Shown one piece after another: positions 10,191-20,425 of a stretch of DNA of 64,000 nucleotides (position 1 is the stretch's first letter; the number at the start of each line of letters is the position of its first letter). The translations under genes were made by a program, and so were the position numbers. The notes beneath the pieces are model-generated. The model ran no database searches. It was not told the origin of the DNA and saw nothing but the letters and a program-made list of their open reading frames with translations. Source of the stretch: a bacterium (GTDB lineage: Bacteria > Pseudomonadota > Gammaproteobacteria > UBA6186 > Azoamicaceae); the NCBI GenBank assembly GCA_027364575.1, contig DAHXPC010000001.1:1-64000 (forward strand). The letters are read 5' to 3'.

Positions 10191-11861
10191 TTAAATCCCA
10201 ACTTCTTCATCTCTTAATACACGCTTTAATATTTTCCCAACATTGGACTTTGGCAGCTCGCTTCTAAATTCAATTTCTTTAGGGATTTTATAGCCCGTTA
10301 ATTGTTTTCTGCAGTGCTCTATAACAGCAGCTTTTGTCAGCGTCGGATCTTTGCTCACAATAAAGGCTTTCACTTTCTCACCGTCTGCTGTCTGCACACC
10401 GATAACGGCAACCTCTGTCACGGCTTCCATTAAGGCAATCACTTCTTCCACCTCATTCGGATAGACATTAAAACCTGAAATCAATATCAGATCTTTTTTG
10501 CGATCCACCATTCGCACAAACCCTTGCTCATCCACTGTCGCAATATCCCCGGTTTGTAGCCAGCCATCCAAGCGCAAAACAGCGCTTGTCTCTGGATCGT
10601 TTTGCCAATAGCCTTTCATCACTTGGGGACCGCGGATCCAAAGCTCTCCAACTGTATTACACCCAAGCGCTTCCCCCTGATCATTCCGAATGGAAATTTC
10701 GGTAGAGCTTATGGGTAAGCCAATGCTACCATTGAAATCTTGAAGATTCAAAGGGTTAATACAAACAGCAGGACTGGCCTCCGTTAGCCCATAAGCCTCT
10801 ACTATCGGCTTACCAGTCACTTTTTTCCAACGCTCGGCCACCGAGTGCTGAATACTCATTCCTCCCCCCAAAGCGATTTTTAAAGTCCTAAAATTCAGCT
10901 TTAAAAAGGCAGGTTGATTTAACAATGCGCTAAAGAGTGTGTTAACCCCGGTGATTGCCGTAAAACGCGTTTTTTTTAAAACCTGAATAAACCCTTTAAT
11001 ATCTCTTGGGTTAGGGATCAATACATTTAATGCACCTATGCGCATAAATGTTAAACAATTCGCGGTTAAAGAAAATATATGATAAAGCGGCAAGGCTGTA
11101 ATAATGATTTCTTCTCCCAGCTTTATCTCGGGTTTGATCCAAGCACAAGTTTGTTCACTATTGGCTACCATATTTTTATGGGTTAATCTAGCCCCTTTAA
11201 TCATTCCTGTTGTCCCACCGGTATACTGCAAAAAAGCTATATCTTCACCCCTTATTTCAGGTTTGTTAAATTCGTGGTTTTTCCCTATCGCCAAGGCAGC
11301 CCGAAAACAAATATGTCCCTGAATAACAAATTTTGGGATCATTCTTTTAAGGTACTTCACGGTCCAATTCACGATAAAAGACATCGGCCACCACAAACAA
11401 TCGCCAATTTCAGTGATAAGAATATTCTTAAGACTTACCCTATCTAAGACAGATTCAACAGTATGGGCAAAATTGGACAGTACCAGAATTGTTTCACAGC
11501 CTGAGTCCTTAAGCTGCCGCGCTAATTCTCTTGGGGTATACAAGGGGTTTACATTCATAACGGTAAGGCCTGCTCTTAATATGCCAAACAGGGCAACCGG
11601 GTATTGCAATACGTTCGGCAGCATCAATGCCACCCTATCTCCTTTTTTTAGCTGCAAAACAACCTGCAAATAAGCGGCAAAGTCCCGACTTTTTGCTTCA
11701 ATTTCTTGATACGTTAAGGTTGTATTCATCTGGGTAAAAGCCGGACGCTGACTAAAATCAGAGGCGATCGCTTCAAATAGCTCGTTTAGAGAACCATAGC
11801 TATCGGGATCAATAACGTCAGGGACCCCTTTTTGATAATTTTTCAGCCACACCTTTTCCAT
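10191..11861 (-). CDS. fadD: Long-chain fatty acid--CoA ligase
   Basis: A 556-residue acyl-adenylate-forming enzyme that activates fatty acids to acyl-CoA via an acyl-AMP intermediate. The ATP/AMP signature YTGGTTG is at residues 213-219, the family motif EAYGLTEASP follows, and the fatty-acid signature region contains DGWLQTGDIATVDEQGF and DRKKDLILISGFNVYP. Length is nearly identical to E. coli FadD (561). It is the upstream neighbour of the KamA-type gene with a six-base gap, so the two may be cotranscribed. Confidence 0.93.
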   Translation of the reverse strand: MEKVWLKNYQKGVPDVIDPDSYGSLNELFEAIASDFSQRPAFTQMNTTLTYQEIEAKSRDFAAYLQVVLQLKKGDRVALMLPNVLQYPVALFGILRAGLTVMNVNPLYTPRELARQLKDSGCETILVLSNFAHTVESVLDRVSLKNILITEIGDCLWWPMSFIVNWTVKYLKRMIPKFVIQGHICFRAALAIGKNHEFNKPEIRGEDIAFLQYTGGTTGMIKGARLTHKNMVANSEQTCAWIKPEIKLGEEIIITALPLYHIFSLTANCLTFMRIGALNVLIPNPRDIKGFIQVLKKTRFTAITGVNTLFSALLNQPAFLKLNFRTLKIALGGGMSIQHSVAERWKKVTGKPIVEAYGLTEASPAVCINPLNLQDFNGSIGLPISSTEISIRNDQGEALGCNTVGELWIRGPQVMKGYWQNDPETSAVLRLDGWLQTGDIATVDEQGFVRMVDRKKDLILISGFNVYPNEVEEVIALMEAVTEVAVIGVQTADGEKVKAFIVSKDPTLTKAAVIEHCRKQLTGYKIPKEIEFRSELPKSNVGKILKRVLRDEEVGI

Positions 11862-11997
11862 GGTTTGAAAGCTCCCTTTTCAATCACACATCCATCGTCT
11901 AATTATAGACAGAAGCTTTCCCACTCACCCCCACAAGTGATGTTCTAATGAAAGTTTGAGTATGGCGTGATAGAATTCCTGCCTTCGCGTAATCAAA

Positions 11998-13425
11998 ATG
12001 AGAAAGTTGGTGAAAAAACTAATAAATGGCGCCCCGGTTAAATTTCTGGGAATGTTTACCTTATCCATGTTAAGCGTATCTGCAATCATTAGTTTGCGGA
12101 ATCTTCCCACAACCGCCCTATTGGGTACTCAAACAATTAGTTTTTTTGTGGCGGCTGCTGTTTGTTTTTTTATTCCCGTAGCCCTTGCCTGTGCAGAGCT
12201 TGCCTCTGGATGGCCGAAAGAGGGCGGTGTATACCTATGGGTAGAAGAAGCTTTTGGACCCCATTTAGGATTTTTGGCAGTTTGGTTACAATGGATGGAA
12301 AGTGTTGTGTGGCTACCCACTATTTTATCTTTTATTGCCGCAACCACGGCTTACTTAATTAATCCCCTTTTAGAAACCAATAAGATCTTTTTGGTTACCA
12401 TTATGTTATCGGTGTTATGGACAACGACTTTTCTCAATTTTAAAAGTCTTAAAACCTCTAGTTTTTTAAGTGCCATTGGCGTTATTCTTGGAACCCTTGT
12501 CCCCGGATTGGTGCTAATTATCCTAGGGTGTACAGAAATGCCTGCCGCACAAATAAAAGGCTATTTACAGTTTTCCAAAGAAGCCTTGATCCCCAGCAGT
12601 GATCTGAGTGCACTGGTAACCTTCACCGCTATTTTATTAGGGCTGTGTGGCATGGAAATCCCTGCCTACCATATTAAAAATGTTAAAAATCCAAAACGCG
12701 ATTACCCGGCGGCGATGTTTTTAGCCACTTTAATTATTTTAATTGTTTATATCTTGGGATCCTTAGCCATTGCTGCGGTTATCCCGAAGGAAAAGATCAG
12801 CCTGATTTCCGGCCCTATGCAAGCTTTTTATCTTTTCTTCAATACCTTTGGCCTTAGCTGGACTGCACCCTTTTTGGCAGCACTTACCTTAATCGGCAGT
12901 TTTGCCATTTTAAACACATGGATCATCGGCCCTAGCAAAGGCCTATTAAGCAGTGCCAAAGAAGGCTATATGCCAAAGCTTTTTATGCGGACCAATAAAG
13001 CCGAGTCTCCGGTCGCCCTTTTGTATTTACAAGCCATTTGCGGCACATTTTTAATTTCTTTGTTCGTGTTTAACCCGAATATTCAAGCGGCCTATTGGAT
13101 CATTAATACATTGGCAGCGCAGTTATATCTCGTGATGTATTTTATATTATTCTTGGCACTGATTAAATTACGCTACAGCCAACCCAATACGGAAAGGCCT
13201 TATAAAATTCCAGGGGGTAAAATGGGGGTTTGGTTGGTCGGCGGGCTAGGCGCAATGACTTGCCTGGTTGCATTCTTAATTGGGTTTGTAAGACCTGCAG
13301 GAATTGATGTACATCATACCTCAATAGAATATGCATTATTACTATTAGCCGGTATCGGAATTTGCTGCTTCCCACCGATTATATTCGTGTGGAAAGCAGC
13401 AAAAACGAGAAGATTGAAGGGCTAG
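11998..13425 (+). CDS. APC-family amino acid permease (GadC/glutamate-GABA antiporter-like)
   Basis: A 475-residue inner membrane transporter with about twelve hydrophobic segments. The N-terminal half contains the APC-superfamily signatures [21 protein letters not shown] and, after a few segments, [23 protein letters not shown], which resemble the glutamate:GABA antiporter subfamily. Substrate is not determinable from sequence, but amino acids are expected. The gene is divergent from fadD and its last four bases overlap the 3' end of htpG on the other strand, an unusually tight convergent pair. Confidence 0.87.
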   Translation: MRKLVKKLINGAPVKFLGMFTLSMLSVSAIISLRNLPTTALLGTQTISFFVAAAVCFFIPVALACAELASGWPKEGGVYLWVEEAFGPHLGFLAVWLQWMESVVWLPTILSFIAATTAYLINPLLETNKIFLVTIMLSVLWTTTFLNFKSLKTSSFLSAIGVILGTLVPGLVLIILGCTEMPAAQIKGYLQFSKEALIPSSDLSALVTFTAILLGLCGMEIPAYHIKNVKNPKRDYPAAMFLATLIILIVYILGSLAIAAVIPKEKISLISGPMQAFYLFFNTFGLSWTAPFLAALTLIGSFAILNTWIIGPSKGLLSSAKEGYMPKLFMRTNKAESPVALLYLQAICGTFLISLFVFNPNIQAAYWIINTLAAQLYLVMYFILFLALIKLRYSQPNTERPYKIPGGKMGVWLVGGLGAMTCLVAFLIGFVRPAGIDVHHTSIEYALLLLAGIGICCFPPIIFVWKAAKTRRLKG

Positions 13426-15287
13426 CCTAACAATAGCTTATTAAACCGTCGCACAAAACTTGCGGGATCTTCTAATTGGCCACCTTCTGCCAATACTGCT
13501 TGATCGAACAATATTTGTGCCCAGTCTTCAAACATTGTTTGATCCTGCTCTTCTTTCAAACGCTTGATCATCGGGTGATCAGGATTTAATTCTAAAATAG
13601 GCTTACTCGTTGGCACTACCTGACCAGAAGCCCTTAGCATGCGTTCCATTTGATTACTGAGATCATTGTCATCCAAAACAACACAAGAGGGTGAATCGGT
13701 TAAACGCTTACTTAAGCGAACTTCTTTGATCCCATCCTGTAACACTTCTTTGACTTTCTTCAGGGTTTCCGCATAATTATCTTCTGCTTGTTTGTACTGT
13801 TCTTCCACATTTTTATCATTTAAATCCCCTAAATCTAGACCACCGCGTGTAACCGATTGTAGAGGTTTAGATTGGAATTCTGTTAAATGGCTCATGAGCC
13901 ATTCATCGACCCGATCAGACAACAACAAGACTTCAATGCCTTTTTTCTTAAACACTTCCAAATGCGGGCTATGGCGTGCAGCATTAAATGTATCGGCTGT
14001 CACATAGTAAATTTTACTTTGCTCGCTTGGCATTCTGGCAATATAGTCTTCCAAAGAAACGGTTTGTGCTTCATCTCCCGTATGGGTGCTTGCAAAGCGT
14101 AATAATTTTGCGATTTGCTCTTTATTCGCAAAATCTTCCGCGGGACCTTCTTTCAGAACCTGACCAAACTCTTTCCAGAATTTTTGATATTTTTCTTTAT
14201 CATCAACTGCCAACTGCTCTAAAACCCCTAAAACTCTTTTAATGACAGCCGTTCGAATGGCATCGATCACTCGATTGTTTTGTAAAATTTCCCTTGAAAT
14301 ATTTAAAGGAAGATCATTGGAATCAATAACGCCTCTGACAAAGCGCAAATAATGCGGCAGAAATTGCTCTGCATCATCCATAATGAAGACACGTCTTACG
14401 TATAATTTTAAGCCGCGACTTTTACCTGCATGCCATAAATCAAAGGGCGCACGAGAAGGAATATACAAAAGCGTTATATATTCTAATTTACCCTCTACCT
14501 TATTATGTGCCCAAATTAAAGGATCTTCAAAATCATGCGCGACATGTTTATAGAGTTCTTTATATTGATCATCGGTAATTTCGTTTTTAGCCAGCGTCCA
14601 AAGGGCGGTTGCGCGATTAACGACTTCTTCTTCGTTTTTATCATTTTTCATCACAACCGGTAAGGTAAGATGATCAGAATATTTGGTAATGATATGTCGT
14701 AAACGCCAATCATTTAAGAATTCTTCTTCATCGGCTTTCAGATGTAAAACAATTTCTGTTCCTCTGTTAGAGCGCGTAATGGTTTCTAATTCATATTCGC
14801 CTTCACCGGATGAGCTCCAACGCACCCCTTCATTTTCGGATGCACCCGCTTTTAAAGTCGTCACCACCACTTTGTCGGCAACAATAAAGCCTGAATAAAA
14901 ACCGACGCCAAATTGACCAATTAATTTTGCATCTTTGGCCTTATCGCCACTTAAGCTGCTTAAAAATTCTCGGGTGCCAGACTTAGCAATCGTTCCTAGG
15001 TTCGCAATCACTTCCGCTTTGCTCATGCCAATCCCATTGTCTCGAATGGTAATGGTTTTGGCTTCTTTATCAACGCTAACCCAAACTTTTAGCTCAGTGT
15101 CATCCACCAATAACATGGGATTGCGCAATGATTCAAATCTTAGTTTATCCGCAGCATCCGAGGCATTGGAAATTAGTTCGCGTAAAAAAATTTCTTTATT
15201 ACTATAGAGGGCATGTATCATCAGATGTAATAACTGTTTTACTTCCGCTTGAAAGCCATGTTTCTCTTTTTGTATGTTTTCTGCCAT
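13422..15287 (-). CDS. htpG: Molecular chaperone HtpG (Hsp90)
   Basis: A 621-residue Hsp90 chaperone. The N-terminal GHKL ATPase shows [21 protein letters not shown] and GQFGVGFYS; middle and C-terminal dimerisation domains are complete. Length matches E. coli HtpG (624). GAGGTAAAGG lies just before the ATG at 15287. A good heat-shock promoter is found directly upstream (15342-15369). It follows recR on the same strand. Confidence 0.97.
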   Translation of the reverse strand: MAENIQKEKHGFQAEVKQLLHLMIHALYSNKEIFLRELISNASDAADKLRFESLRNPMLLVDDTELKVWVSVDKEAKTITIRDNGIGMSKAEVIANLGTIAKSGTREFLSSLSGDKAKDAKLIGQFGVGFYSGFIVADKVVVTTLKAGASENEGVRWSSSGEGEYELETITRSNRGTEIVLHLKADEEEFLNDWRLRHIITKYSDHLTLPVVMKNDKNEEEVVNRATALWTLAKNEITDDQYKELYKHVAHDFEDPLIWAHNKVEGKLEYITLLYIPSRAPFDLWHAGKSRGLKLYVRRVFIMDDAEQFLPHYLRFVRGVIDSNDLPLNISREILQNNRVIDAIRTAVIKRVLGVLEQLAVDDKEKYQKFWKEFGQVLKEGPAEDFANKEQIAKLLRFASTHTGDEAQTVSLEDYIARMPSEQSKIYYVTADTFNAARHSPHLEVFKKKGIEVLLLSDRVDEWLMSHLTEFQSKPLQSVTRGGLDLGDLNDKNVEEQYKQAEDNYAETLKKVKEVLQDGIKEVRLSKRLTDSPSCVVLDDNDLSNQMERMLRASGQVVPTSKPILELNPDHPMIKRLKEEQDQTMFEDWAQILFDQAVLAEGGQLEDPASFVRRFNKLLLG

Positions 15288-15341
15288 ATCCTTTACCTCT
15301 TAAAAAATGAAATAATCCTCAAAAGCATCTGCTTTGAAACT

Positions 15342-15369
15342 ATATGGGGACTCTGTGGCGTATTTCAAG
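15342..15369 (-). promoter_or_regulatory. Sigma-32 heat-shock promoter of htpG
   Basis: On the minus strand CTTGAAA (15369-15363) is followed after 13 bases by CCCCATAT (15349-15342). This matches the sigma-32 consensus CTTGAAA-N(11-16)-CCCCATnT exactly. It lies about 55 bases upstream of the htpG ATG and abuts the recR stop codon. Confidence 0.88.
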
Positions 15370-15966
15370 CTAGACAGGCGCTCTTGCGGATAGCGCACGG
15401 GCCAATGTTCCGCCATCAATATATTCTAATTCCCCACCAAAAGGCACGCCGTGCGCAATCCGGGTAACTCGAATATTCTGTGTTTTAGTTGCTTCGGCTA
15501 AATAATGTGCGGTGGCTTCCCCTTCTACAGTAGGGTTAGTTGCCAGAATAACTTCTTTTATTTCCCCAGTGGCCAAACGTGCTCGAAATAGATCAATGCC
15601 GAGATCTTCTGGCCCGATACCGTCTAATGGCGATAAGTGACCCATTAAAACAAAATAGATCCCGCGGTAACCCCCTGTGTGTTCAACGGCCATGACATCG
15701 GCCGGCGTTTCCACCACACACAAAGTAGAATGATCGCGCACGGGATTGGTACACAGCCTGCATACGGGTTCTTCACACAGGGTACGGCATTGCTGGCATC
15801 GTCCGACTTTACAAATGGTTTCCTCTAAGATCCGAGCCAGTTCACGTCCACCATCTTTATCGCGTTCTAATAAATGAAAAACCATGCGTTGCGCAGATTT
15901 TGGACCGACACCTGGCAAACATCGAAGTGCTGTGATTAAGCTATTAATAAGCGGGCTAAAACTCAC
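15370..15966 (-). CDS. recR: Recombination mediator protein RecR
   Basis: A 198-residue component of the RecFOR pathway that loads RecA at gapped DNA. An N-terminal helix-hairpin-helix ([12 protein letters not shown], about 17-28), a four-cysteine zinc finger (Cys57, 60, 69 and 72) and a Toprim domain (from about 81, containing CVVETPADV) are in the usual order. It lies 23 bases downstream of dnaX. The small ybaB gene that usually separates dnaX and recR is absent. Confidence 0.96.
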   Translation of the reverse strand: MSFSPLINSLITALRCLPGVGPKSAQRMVFHLLERDKDGGRELARILEETICKVGRCQQCRTLCEEPVCRLCTNPVRDHSTLCVVETPADVMAVEHTGGYRGIYFVLMGHLSPLDGIGPEDLGIDLFRARLATGEIKEVILATNPTVEGEATAHYLAEATKTQNIRVTRIAHGVPFGGELEYIDGGTLARALSARAPV

Positions 15967-15989
15967 CGTGATCCCCCATTATGCATTCT

Positions 15990-17681
15990 TCACTTTTTAT
16001 CTTTCAATAAGACGTTATCAATTTTTGCATCAAAGGCTTGAATGAGTCTTTGTATTTTGGTATCGACTTCGATCATTTGATGCGCCGCATCCGTTGTTTC
16101 TTGTAAATGGCGTTGATTTTGCAAAGCAGGTGTGTTTTCGGTGATTTTTCCCTCAGTCATTTTTAAGCGGATCTCTTTGCCTAAATGCTGGGATAATACA
16201 TCTCTTAATCTGTCTTCATAACGTTTATTTAACAAAGTCTTTTGCGCACTATCCACCACCAAATGGATAAAATCTGCGGACCATTCTGCAACAATCGAAT
16301 TCTCTGCCAATACTTTCACCAATCCGCTGAGATTCAGTTGCTGAACAACCGTTCGCCAATTGGGTGGATCCATCATTTCTGTACGCCTAAGATCGGCGGT
16401 TAGATCTTCTATTGCGACTTCAGGGGGTATAGTTATTGTTGCTGCCATTTTCAGAGGCTCACTACTTTGAGGCACAGCAGAACTTTGAGCCGCAGGGAGA
16501 CTTTGTGAAATAGCCGACTTGGGTATAAAATTCGTCTGCGTGGCTACAGGCACATTTTCAGAATTATCTTTAGCAACAAAATTGCCAATCCGAACCGGTT
16601 GAAAAGCAACCATTCTTAGCAAGATCATTTCAAAACCCATTTTAGGGCTAGGTGCATACGCTAAATCACGTTGACCCGCTATTCCAATTTGATAATAGAG
16701 TTGGATCTCCTCTCTAGAACAAAGACCGGCTAATTGAATCAGTTTTTCAGATTTCTGTAGATCCTCATCCAGTGCCTCTTTTGAACATTGGGCAATCGCT
16801 ACCTGATGGATCATCGTTAATAGCTCGGTTAACAGTCCTGAAAAATCAGGCGCATTTTCTGCTAACTGCTCAATTTTTTTCAAAACTTCCTGACTATCCC
16901 CATGGGCAATCGTATTTAATAAAGCCAATAACTGTTCTTTTTCGGATAATCCCAACATGGTGCGAACTGTGGATGCGGTTATGCCCGTATGACTATAACT
17001 TATCGCCTGATCGAGCAAACTTAAGGCGTCTCGCAAACTGCCGTCTGCTGCATGGGCTAATTCCACCAATGCATCGTTTTCAGCCGATACCCCTTCTCGC
17101 TCTAAGACGAAAGCCAAATGGCGAACAATCTTAGGGATCGGTAAACGCCACAAGTGAAATTTCAGACAGCGAGATAAAACCGTGGCAGGAAGCTTTTGCG
17201 GATCGGTTGTAGCCAATAGGAATTTAACATGAGAGGGAGGCTCTTCTAATGTTTTTAACAAGGCATTAAAACTATGCCCCGACAACATATGCACTTCGTC
17301 AATTAAATAGATCTTAAAACGCCCGCGGGTAGGTAAGTATTGGACATTATCCAACAATTCTCGGGTGTCTTCGACTTTAGTACGGGAAGCCGCATCCACT
17401 TCAATCAAATCCGGAAAGCATCCTTTGTCGATTTCAATACAGGTACCGCATTGTCCACAGGGGGTAGAAGAAATACCTCGCTCACAATTTAGGCATTTAG
17501 CTAAAATTCTGGCAATTGTGGTTTTACCAACCCCTCGGGTTCCGGTAAACAGATAAGCATGATGCAGTCGTTGATTATCTAATGCATTGCTTAATGCGCG
17601 AAGGGTGATTTCTTGCCCAACAACACCTTCAAAGGTGTGCGGTCGATACTCGCGGGCAAGGGCAAGTTTATTGTTATTCAT
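15990..17681 (-). CDS. dnaX: DNA polymerase III subunit gamma/tau
   Basis: Clamp-loader ATPase of the replicative polymerase. The P-loop GTRGVGKT is at residues 47-54, zinc-binding cysteines at about 66, 75, 78 and 81, and the DEAD-box-like IDEVHML follows. The C-terminal part is variable, as in tau. The ATG at 17681 gives 563 residues starting MNNNKLALAREYRP; an in-frame TTG at 17702 would add seven residues, but neither start has a clear ribosome-binding site. The gene follows the 4.5S RNA gene, as in many gammaproteobacteria. Confidence 0.94.
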   Translation of the reverse strand: MNNNKLALAREYRPHTFEGVVGQEITLRALSNALDNQRLHHAYLFTGTRGVGKTTIARILAKCLNCERGISSTPCGQCGTCIEIDKGCFPDLIEVDAASRTKVEDTRELLDNVQYLPTRGRFKIYLIDEVHMLSGHSFNALLKTLEEPPSHVKFLLATTDPQKLPATVLSRCLKFHLWRLPIPKIVRHLAFVLEREGVSAENDALVELAHAADGSLRDALSLLDQAISYSHTGITASTVRTMLGLSEKEQLLALLNTIAHGDSQEVLKKIEQLAENAPDFSGLLTELLTMIHQVAIAQCSKEALDEDLQKSEKLIQLAGLCSREEIQLYYQIGIAGQRDLAYAPSPKMGFEMILLRMVAFQPVRIGNFVAKDNSENVPVATQTNFIPKSAISQSLPAAQSSAVPQSSEPLKMAATITIPPEVAIEDLTADLRRTEMMDPPNWRTVVQQLNLSGLVKVLAENSIVAEWSADFIHLVVDSAQKTLLNKRYEDRLRDVLSQHLGKEIRLKMTEGKITENTPALQNQRHLQETTDAAHQMIEVDTKIQRLIQAFDAKIDNVLLKDKK

Positions 17682-17734
17682 GATATGTCTATCGGTTATC
17701 AAAAAACTTTAGTGAAGATTGCAATAATAATGGT

Positions 17735-17844
17735 GGTACCTTCATCAGCCACACCCCGGCGCCCGAATCTTCTGCTACCGTTGCTTCCTTCCGGATCTGG
17801 CGGGGTTCACAGCTTATCGTCGCGAGGGGACCGCTGAAGGCACC
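17735..17844 (-). ncRNA. ffs: 4.5S signal recognition particle RNA (bacterial small type)
   Basis: On the minus strand the conserved apical core reads CCGGAAGGAAGCAACGGTAG, with the GGAA tetraloop and the asymmetric loop that bind the Ffh M domain. The two ends pair: GGTGCCTTCAGC at the 5' end with GCTGATGAAGGTACC at the 3' end. The size of about 110 nucleotides matches E. coli 4.5S RNA (114). Its position just upstream of dnaX and the presence of ffh in the window support the assignment. Exact ends are estimated from the terminal helix. Confidence 0.93.
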
Positions 17845-17855
17845 ATAGAAGGGGT

Positions 17856-17885
17856 AGTGTACACGTTAACAGAGGAATACTTCAA
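17856..17885 (-). promoter_or_regulatory. Probable sigma-70 promoter of the 4.5S RNA gene
   Basis: TTGAAG (17885-17880) and TACACT (17861-17856) are separated by 18 bases on the minus strand. The -10 box ends 11 bases before the predicted RNA 5' end, a suitable distance for initiation. Confidence 0.6.
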
Positions 17886-18036
17886 TATTAAATGCTGGCT
17901 AAGTCTATTTTTAAAACCTTAAAACTGGCTCACTGCAGAGCCAAAAGCTGGATAAAAACCTGTGTAAAAATAAGAGGAAAAATATTTTATATAAAAATGG
18001 TGTTGAAAATTCCAAAAATGTACGAAAAATGGAGTT

Positions 18037-18126
18037 ATGTTTAGCCAATTGCTACATGCGCCTCTTATCTCTAAGAAAAGCTTTTTCTTATTTGGCCCTC
18101 GTGGACCCGGAAAAAATGTGCTTTAA
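18037..18126 (+). pseudogene. Remnant of an AAA ATPase (AAA_14/DUF4143 family) N-terminus
   Basis: A 29-codon reading from the ATG at 18037 contains KKSFFLFGPRGPGKN and then stops at 18124. This strongly resembles the N-terminus and Walker A (FLFGPRGTGKS/T) of the widespread AAA_14/DUF4143 ATPases, with the P-loop's T to P and S/T to N changes breaking the nucleotide-binding motif. Nothing downstream continues the protein. The remnant lies between the 4.5S RNA and the end of the glycan operon, a plausible site of past insertion and deletion. Confidence 0.65.
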
Positions 18127-18128
18127 CA

Positions 18129-18477
18129 TTACACAGGCAATTTAATCACTGTGCATAAAATTCCCGTCACGATAAGTAATGCACTAATAATATATTGAGT
18201 AGAAATTGTCTCGCCAAAGAATATCCAAGACATCACAGGAATAAACACAAACCAAAGACATAAAAAGATAAGCTTTGTTTAAAGGGACTTCTTGTAAGCA
18301 CCATACCCAACCTAGCGTCGTAATCCCATATAAAAATAATGCCAATATAAAGAGTGGTTCAAAGACTAATTTCAAAGGCGAGTCTAAAGACTTCAGAATG
18401 TTCGCAGAGGATTTCATTAGTACATTGCCACAAGACGTGGTTAATACACATAAAACTAAAATAATATATCTATTCAT
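18129..18477 (-). pseudogene. Frameshifted EamA/SMR-type small membrane transporter
   Basis: Starting at the ATG at 18477 (MNRYIILVLCVLTTSCGNVL), the frame encodes three to four transmembrane helices of an EamA/SMR-like protein, then shifts after LFMSLV near 18260. The neighbouring frame continues without a stop as FVFIPVMSWIFFGETISTQY and ends IKLPV at 18129. Joined, the two parts make a protein of about 115 residues, the usual size of SMR/ArnE-like flippase subunits. The start overlaps the asnB-like stop by eight bases, so this is the last gene of the glycan operon. A one-base error in the sequence would also explain it. Confidence 0.8.
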
Positions 18478-20413
18478 GATGCCACCGTTCATACCAGGCT
18501 TGAAACATTAAAACGCCCCACAGAGAATTCTGCCAATTTCTTTCACCACTCAAATGCTCTTTCCAACGTTGGCGTATAGGATTTGTATTTAATAGCCCTT
18601 GAGCATTTATTTTTTCTGTTGATAATAATTCTTCTGCCCACTCTCTTAACGGACCTCTCAACCATTTATCAATGGGCAACCCAAATCCCATTTTAGGTCT
18701 ATCGATTAAGTGGCGAGGCACATAACGATCAAGAACCTGCCTTAACAGCCATTTCCCTTGGCCATTTCTGATTTTAGCATTTCGCGGTAAATTAAATGCA
18801 AATTCTACCACTCGATGATCTAAGAGTGGCACTCTTGCCTCTAACCCAACTGCCATACTTGCTCTATCCACCTTCGTTAAAATATCGTCTGGCAAATAGG
18901 ATAACGTATCCATTATTTGCATAGCCTCTACAAACTCTTGATCATAATCTAAAGGATATTTTAAATTTTTCCAAGGATATAAGGATTTTTCTTCTCCGCC
19001 TAGAACCAAGGAAGCCGGTTCTCCCCACTGGCTAACCAATAGTTTATAAAAATGATAAGGCCCCTCTGCCATTGCAGCAGTGGCTAACTTATATGCCTTA
19101 TCTCCCATCATACTAGGAAAAAATTTTGGCATAAGTCTACCCAGGCTATTCCAGTTATCAACTGATAATTGATGAATGCCTTTTGCGCTCAAGCTTCGCA
19201 TCCAAAATGGAAAAAACTTCAGTAGATCCCATGATAAGCGCCCGCCTAAATAGCGATTGTATCCAGCAAATAATTCGTCTCCGCCATCCCCTGAAAGGCT
19301 TACGGTAACCTGCTGACGCGCCAACTTTGAAACCAAATAGGTAGGAATTTGTGAAGCATCCGCAAAAGGCTCATCACACCAACTCGGGATATTGGGAACA
19401 ACGGCTTGTGCTTCAGCTGAGGTTACATATAATTCATGATGTTCAGTTTTTAAATGCTTAGCTATCGTTTCTGCATATTTAGCTTCGTTATATCCAGATT
19501 CATGAAATCCAATTGTAAAAGTTTGAATGGGTCGCGTACTTTGTGACTGCATTAAAGCCACCACCAAAGAACTATCAACCCCACCAGAAAGAAATGCCCC
19601 TAAAGGAACATCGGCAATCATTCTTCGCTTGACAGCATCTTTGAGTAAATTATCACACTGATTTAACAATTCCTCATCAGAACGATCGCTAATATGCCGG
19701 ATATTGTTTTTGTTAACTTCTTCTAAATCCCAAAACTTTTCTGTTTTAATATTTTTAGAAACATCTAAGGACAAAACCGTTCCAGGACCAAGCTTTGAAA
19801 TCCCCTTATAGATAGATACGGGTGTTGGAACATAATTAAATCGAAAATATGCCGTTAACGCACTTTTATCAATCTCAGGACGCCAGGCCGGATGCCCTGC
19901 AAAGCTTTTAATTTGCGAACCAAAAAAGAAAATGCCTTGATTAAAGCCCCAATACAGCGGCTTAATCCCTAATCTATCCCGACCCAAAAATAATTCTTGT
20001 GTACCTTTATCCCAAAATGCAAAAGCAAACATACCTATAAATTTTTGACAAGCAGCTTTTACGCCCCAACGTTCACAAGCCTCCAATATCACTTCAGTAT
20101 CTGAGTGTCCGCGAAATTGACAGCCTTCTGAAATTAATTGCGCTCTTAATTCAGGTGCATTATAAATTTCACCGTTATAAACGATTACAGAGCGATCAGA
20201 TTGGGAGATCATCGGTTGATGTCCTGCTTCTGAAAGATCAACAATTGCGAGGCGTTGGTGCCCGAAGGCAAGACCTCTTCTTTCATCACACCAGGTACCG
20301 CTGGAATCAGGCCCACGATGCTCGATACGATGCGACATGGATTTAACAAATGATAACAATTCGGCTTTACCGCTATTGCCTTTAAAATTCAAAAAACCTG
20401 TTAATCCACACAT
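18470..20413 (-). CDS. asnB: Asparagine synthase-like glutamine amidotransferase (copy 1)
   Basis: A 647-residue AsnB-type enzyme. Cys2 of MCGLTGF is the glutamine-hydrolysing nucleophile, and the C-terminal synthetase domain has the pyrophosphate loop SGGVDSS at about 265. Within glycan clusters such proteins (for example WbpS) amidate uronic acids rather than aspartate; this is inference from context. It lies at the distal end of the operon, 12 bases after the methyltransferase-like gene at 20426. A second related gene is at 23756-25600, so the two are unlikely to have identical substrates. Confidence 0.9.
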   Translation of the reverse strand: MCGLTGFLNFKGNSGKAELLSFVKSMSHRIEHRGPDSSGTWCDERRGLAFGHQRLAIVDLSEAGHQPMISQSDRSVIVYNGEIYNAPELRAQLISEGCQFRGHSDTEVILEACERWGVKAACQKFIGMFAFAFWDKGTQELFLGRDRLGIKPLYWGFNQGIFFFGSQIKSFAGHPAWRPEIDKSALTAYFRFNYVPTPVSIYKGISKLGPGTVLSLDVSKNIKTEKFWDLEEVNKNNIRHISDRSDEELLNQCDNLLKDAVKRRMIADVPLGAFLSGGVDSSLVVALMQSQSTRPIQTFTIGFHESGYNEAKYAETIAKHLKTEHHELYVTSAEAQAVVPNIPSWCDEPFADASQIPTYLVSKLARQQVTVSLSGDGGDELFAGYNRYLGGRLSWDLLKFFPFWMRSLSAKGIHQLSVDNWNSLGRLMPKFFPSMMGDKAYKLATAAMAEGPYHFYKLLVSQWGEPASLVLGGEEKSLYPWKNLKYPLDYDQEFVEAMQIMDTLSYLPDDILTKVDRASMAVGLEARVPLLDHRVVEFAFNLPRNAKIRNGQGKWLLRQVLDRYVPRHLIDRPKMGFGLPIDKWLRGPLREWAEELLSTEKINAQGLLNTNPIRQRWKEHLSGERNWQNSLWGVLMFQAWYERWHHE

Positions 20414-20425
20414 ATTCGTATAATA

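Noticed and set aside
15990..17681. Programmed frameshift site in dnaX for the gamma form
   Set aside because: I did not find an A AAA AAG-type slippery heptamer followed by a stop in the expected region.
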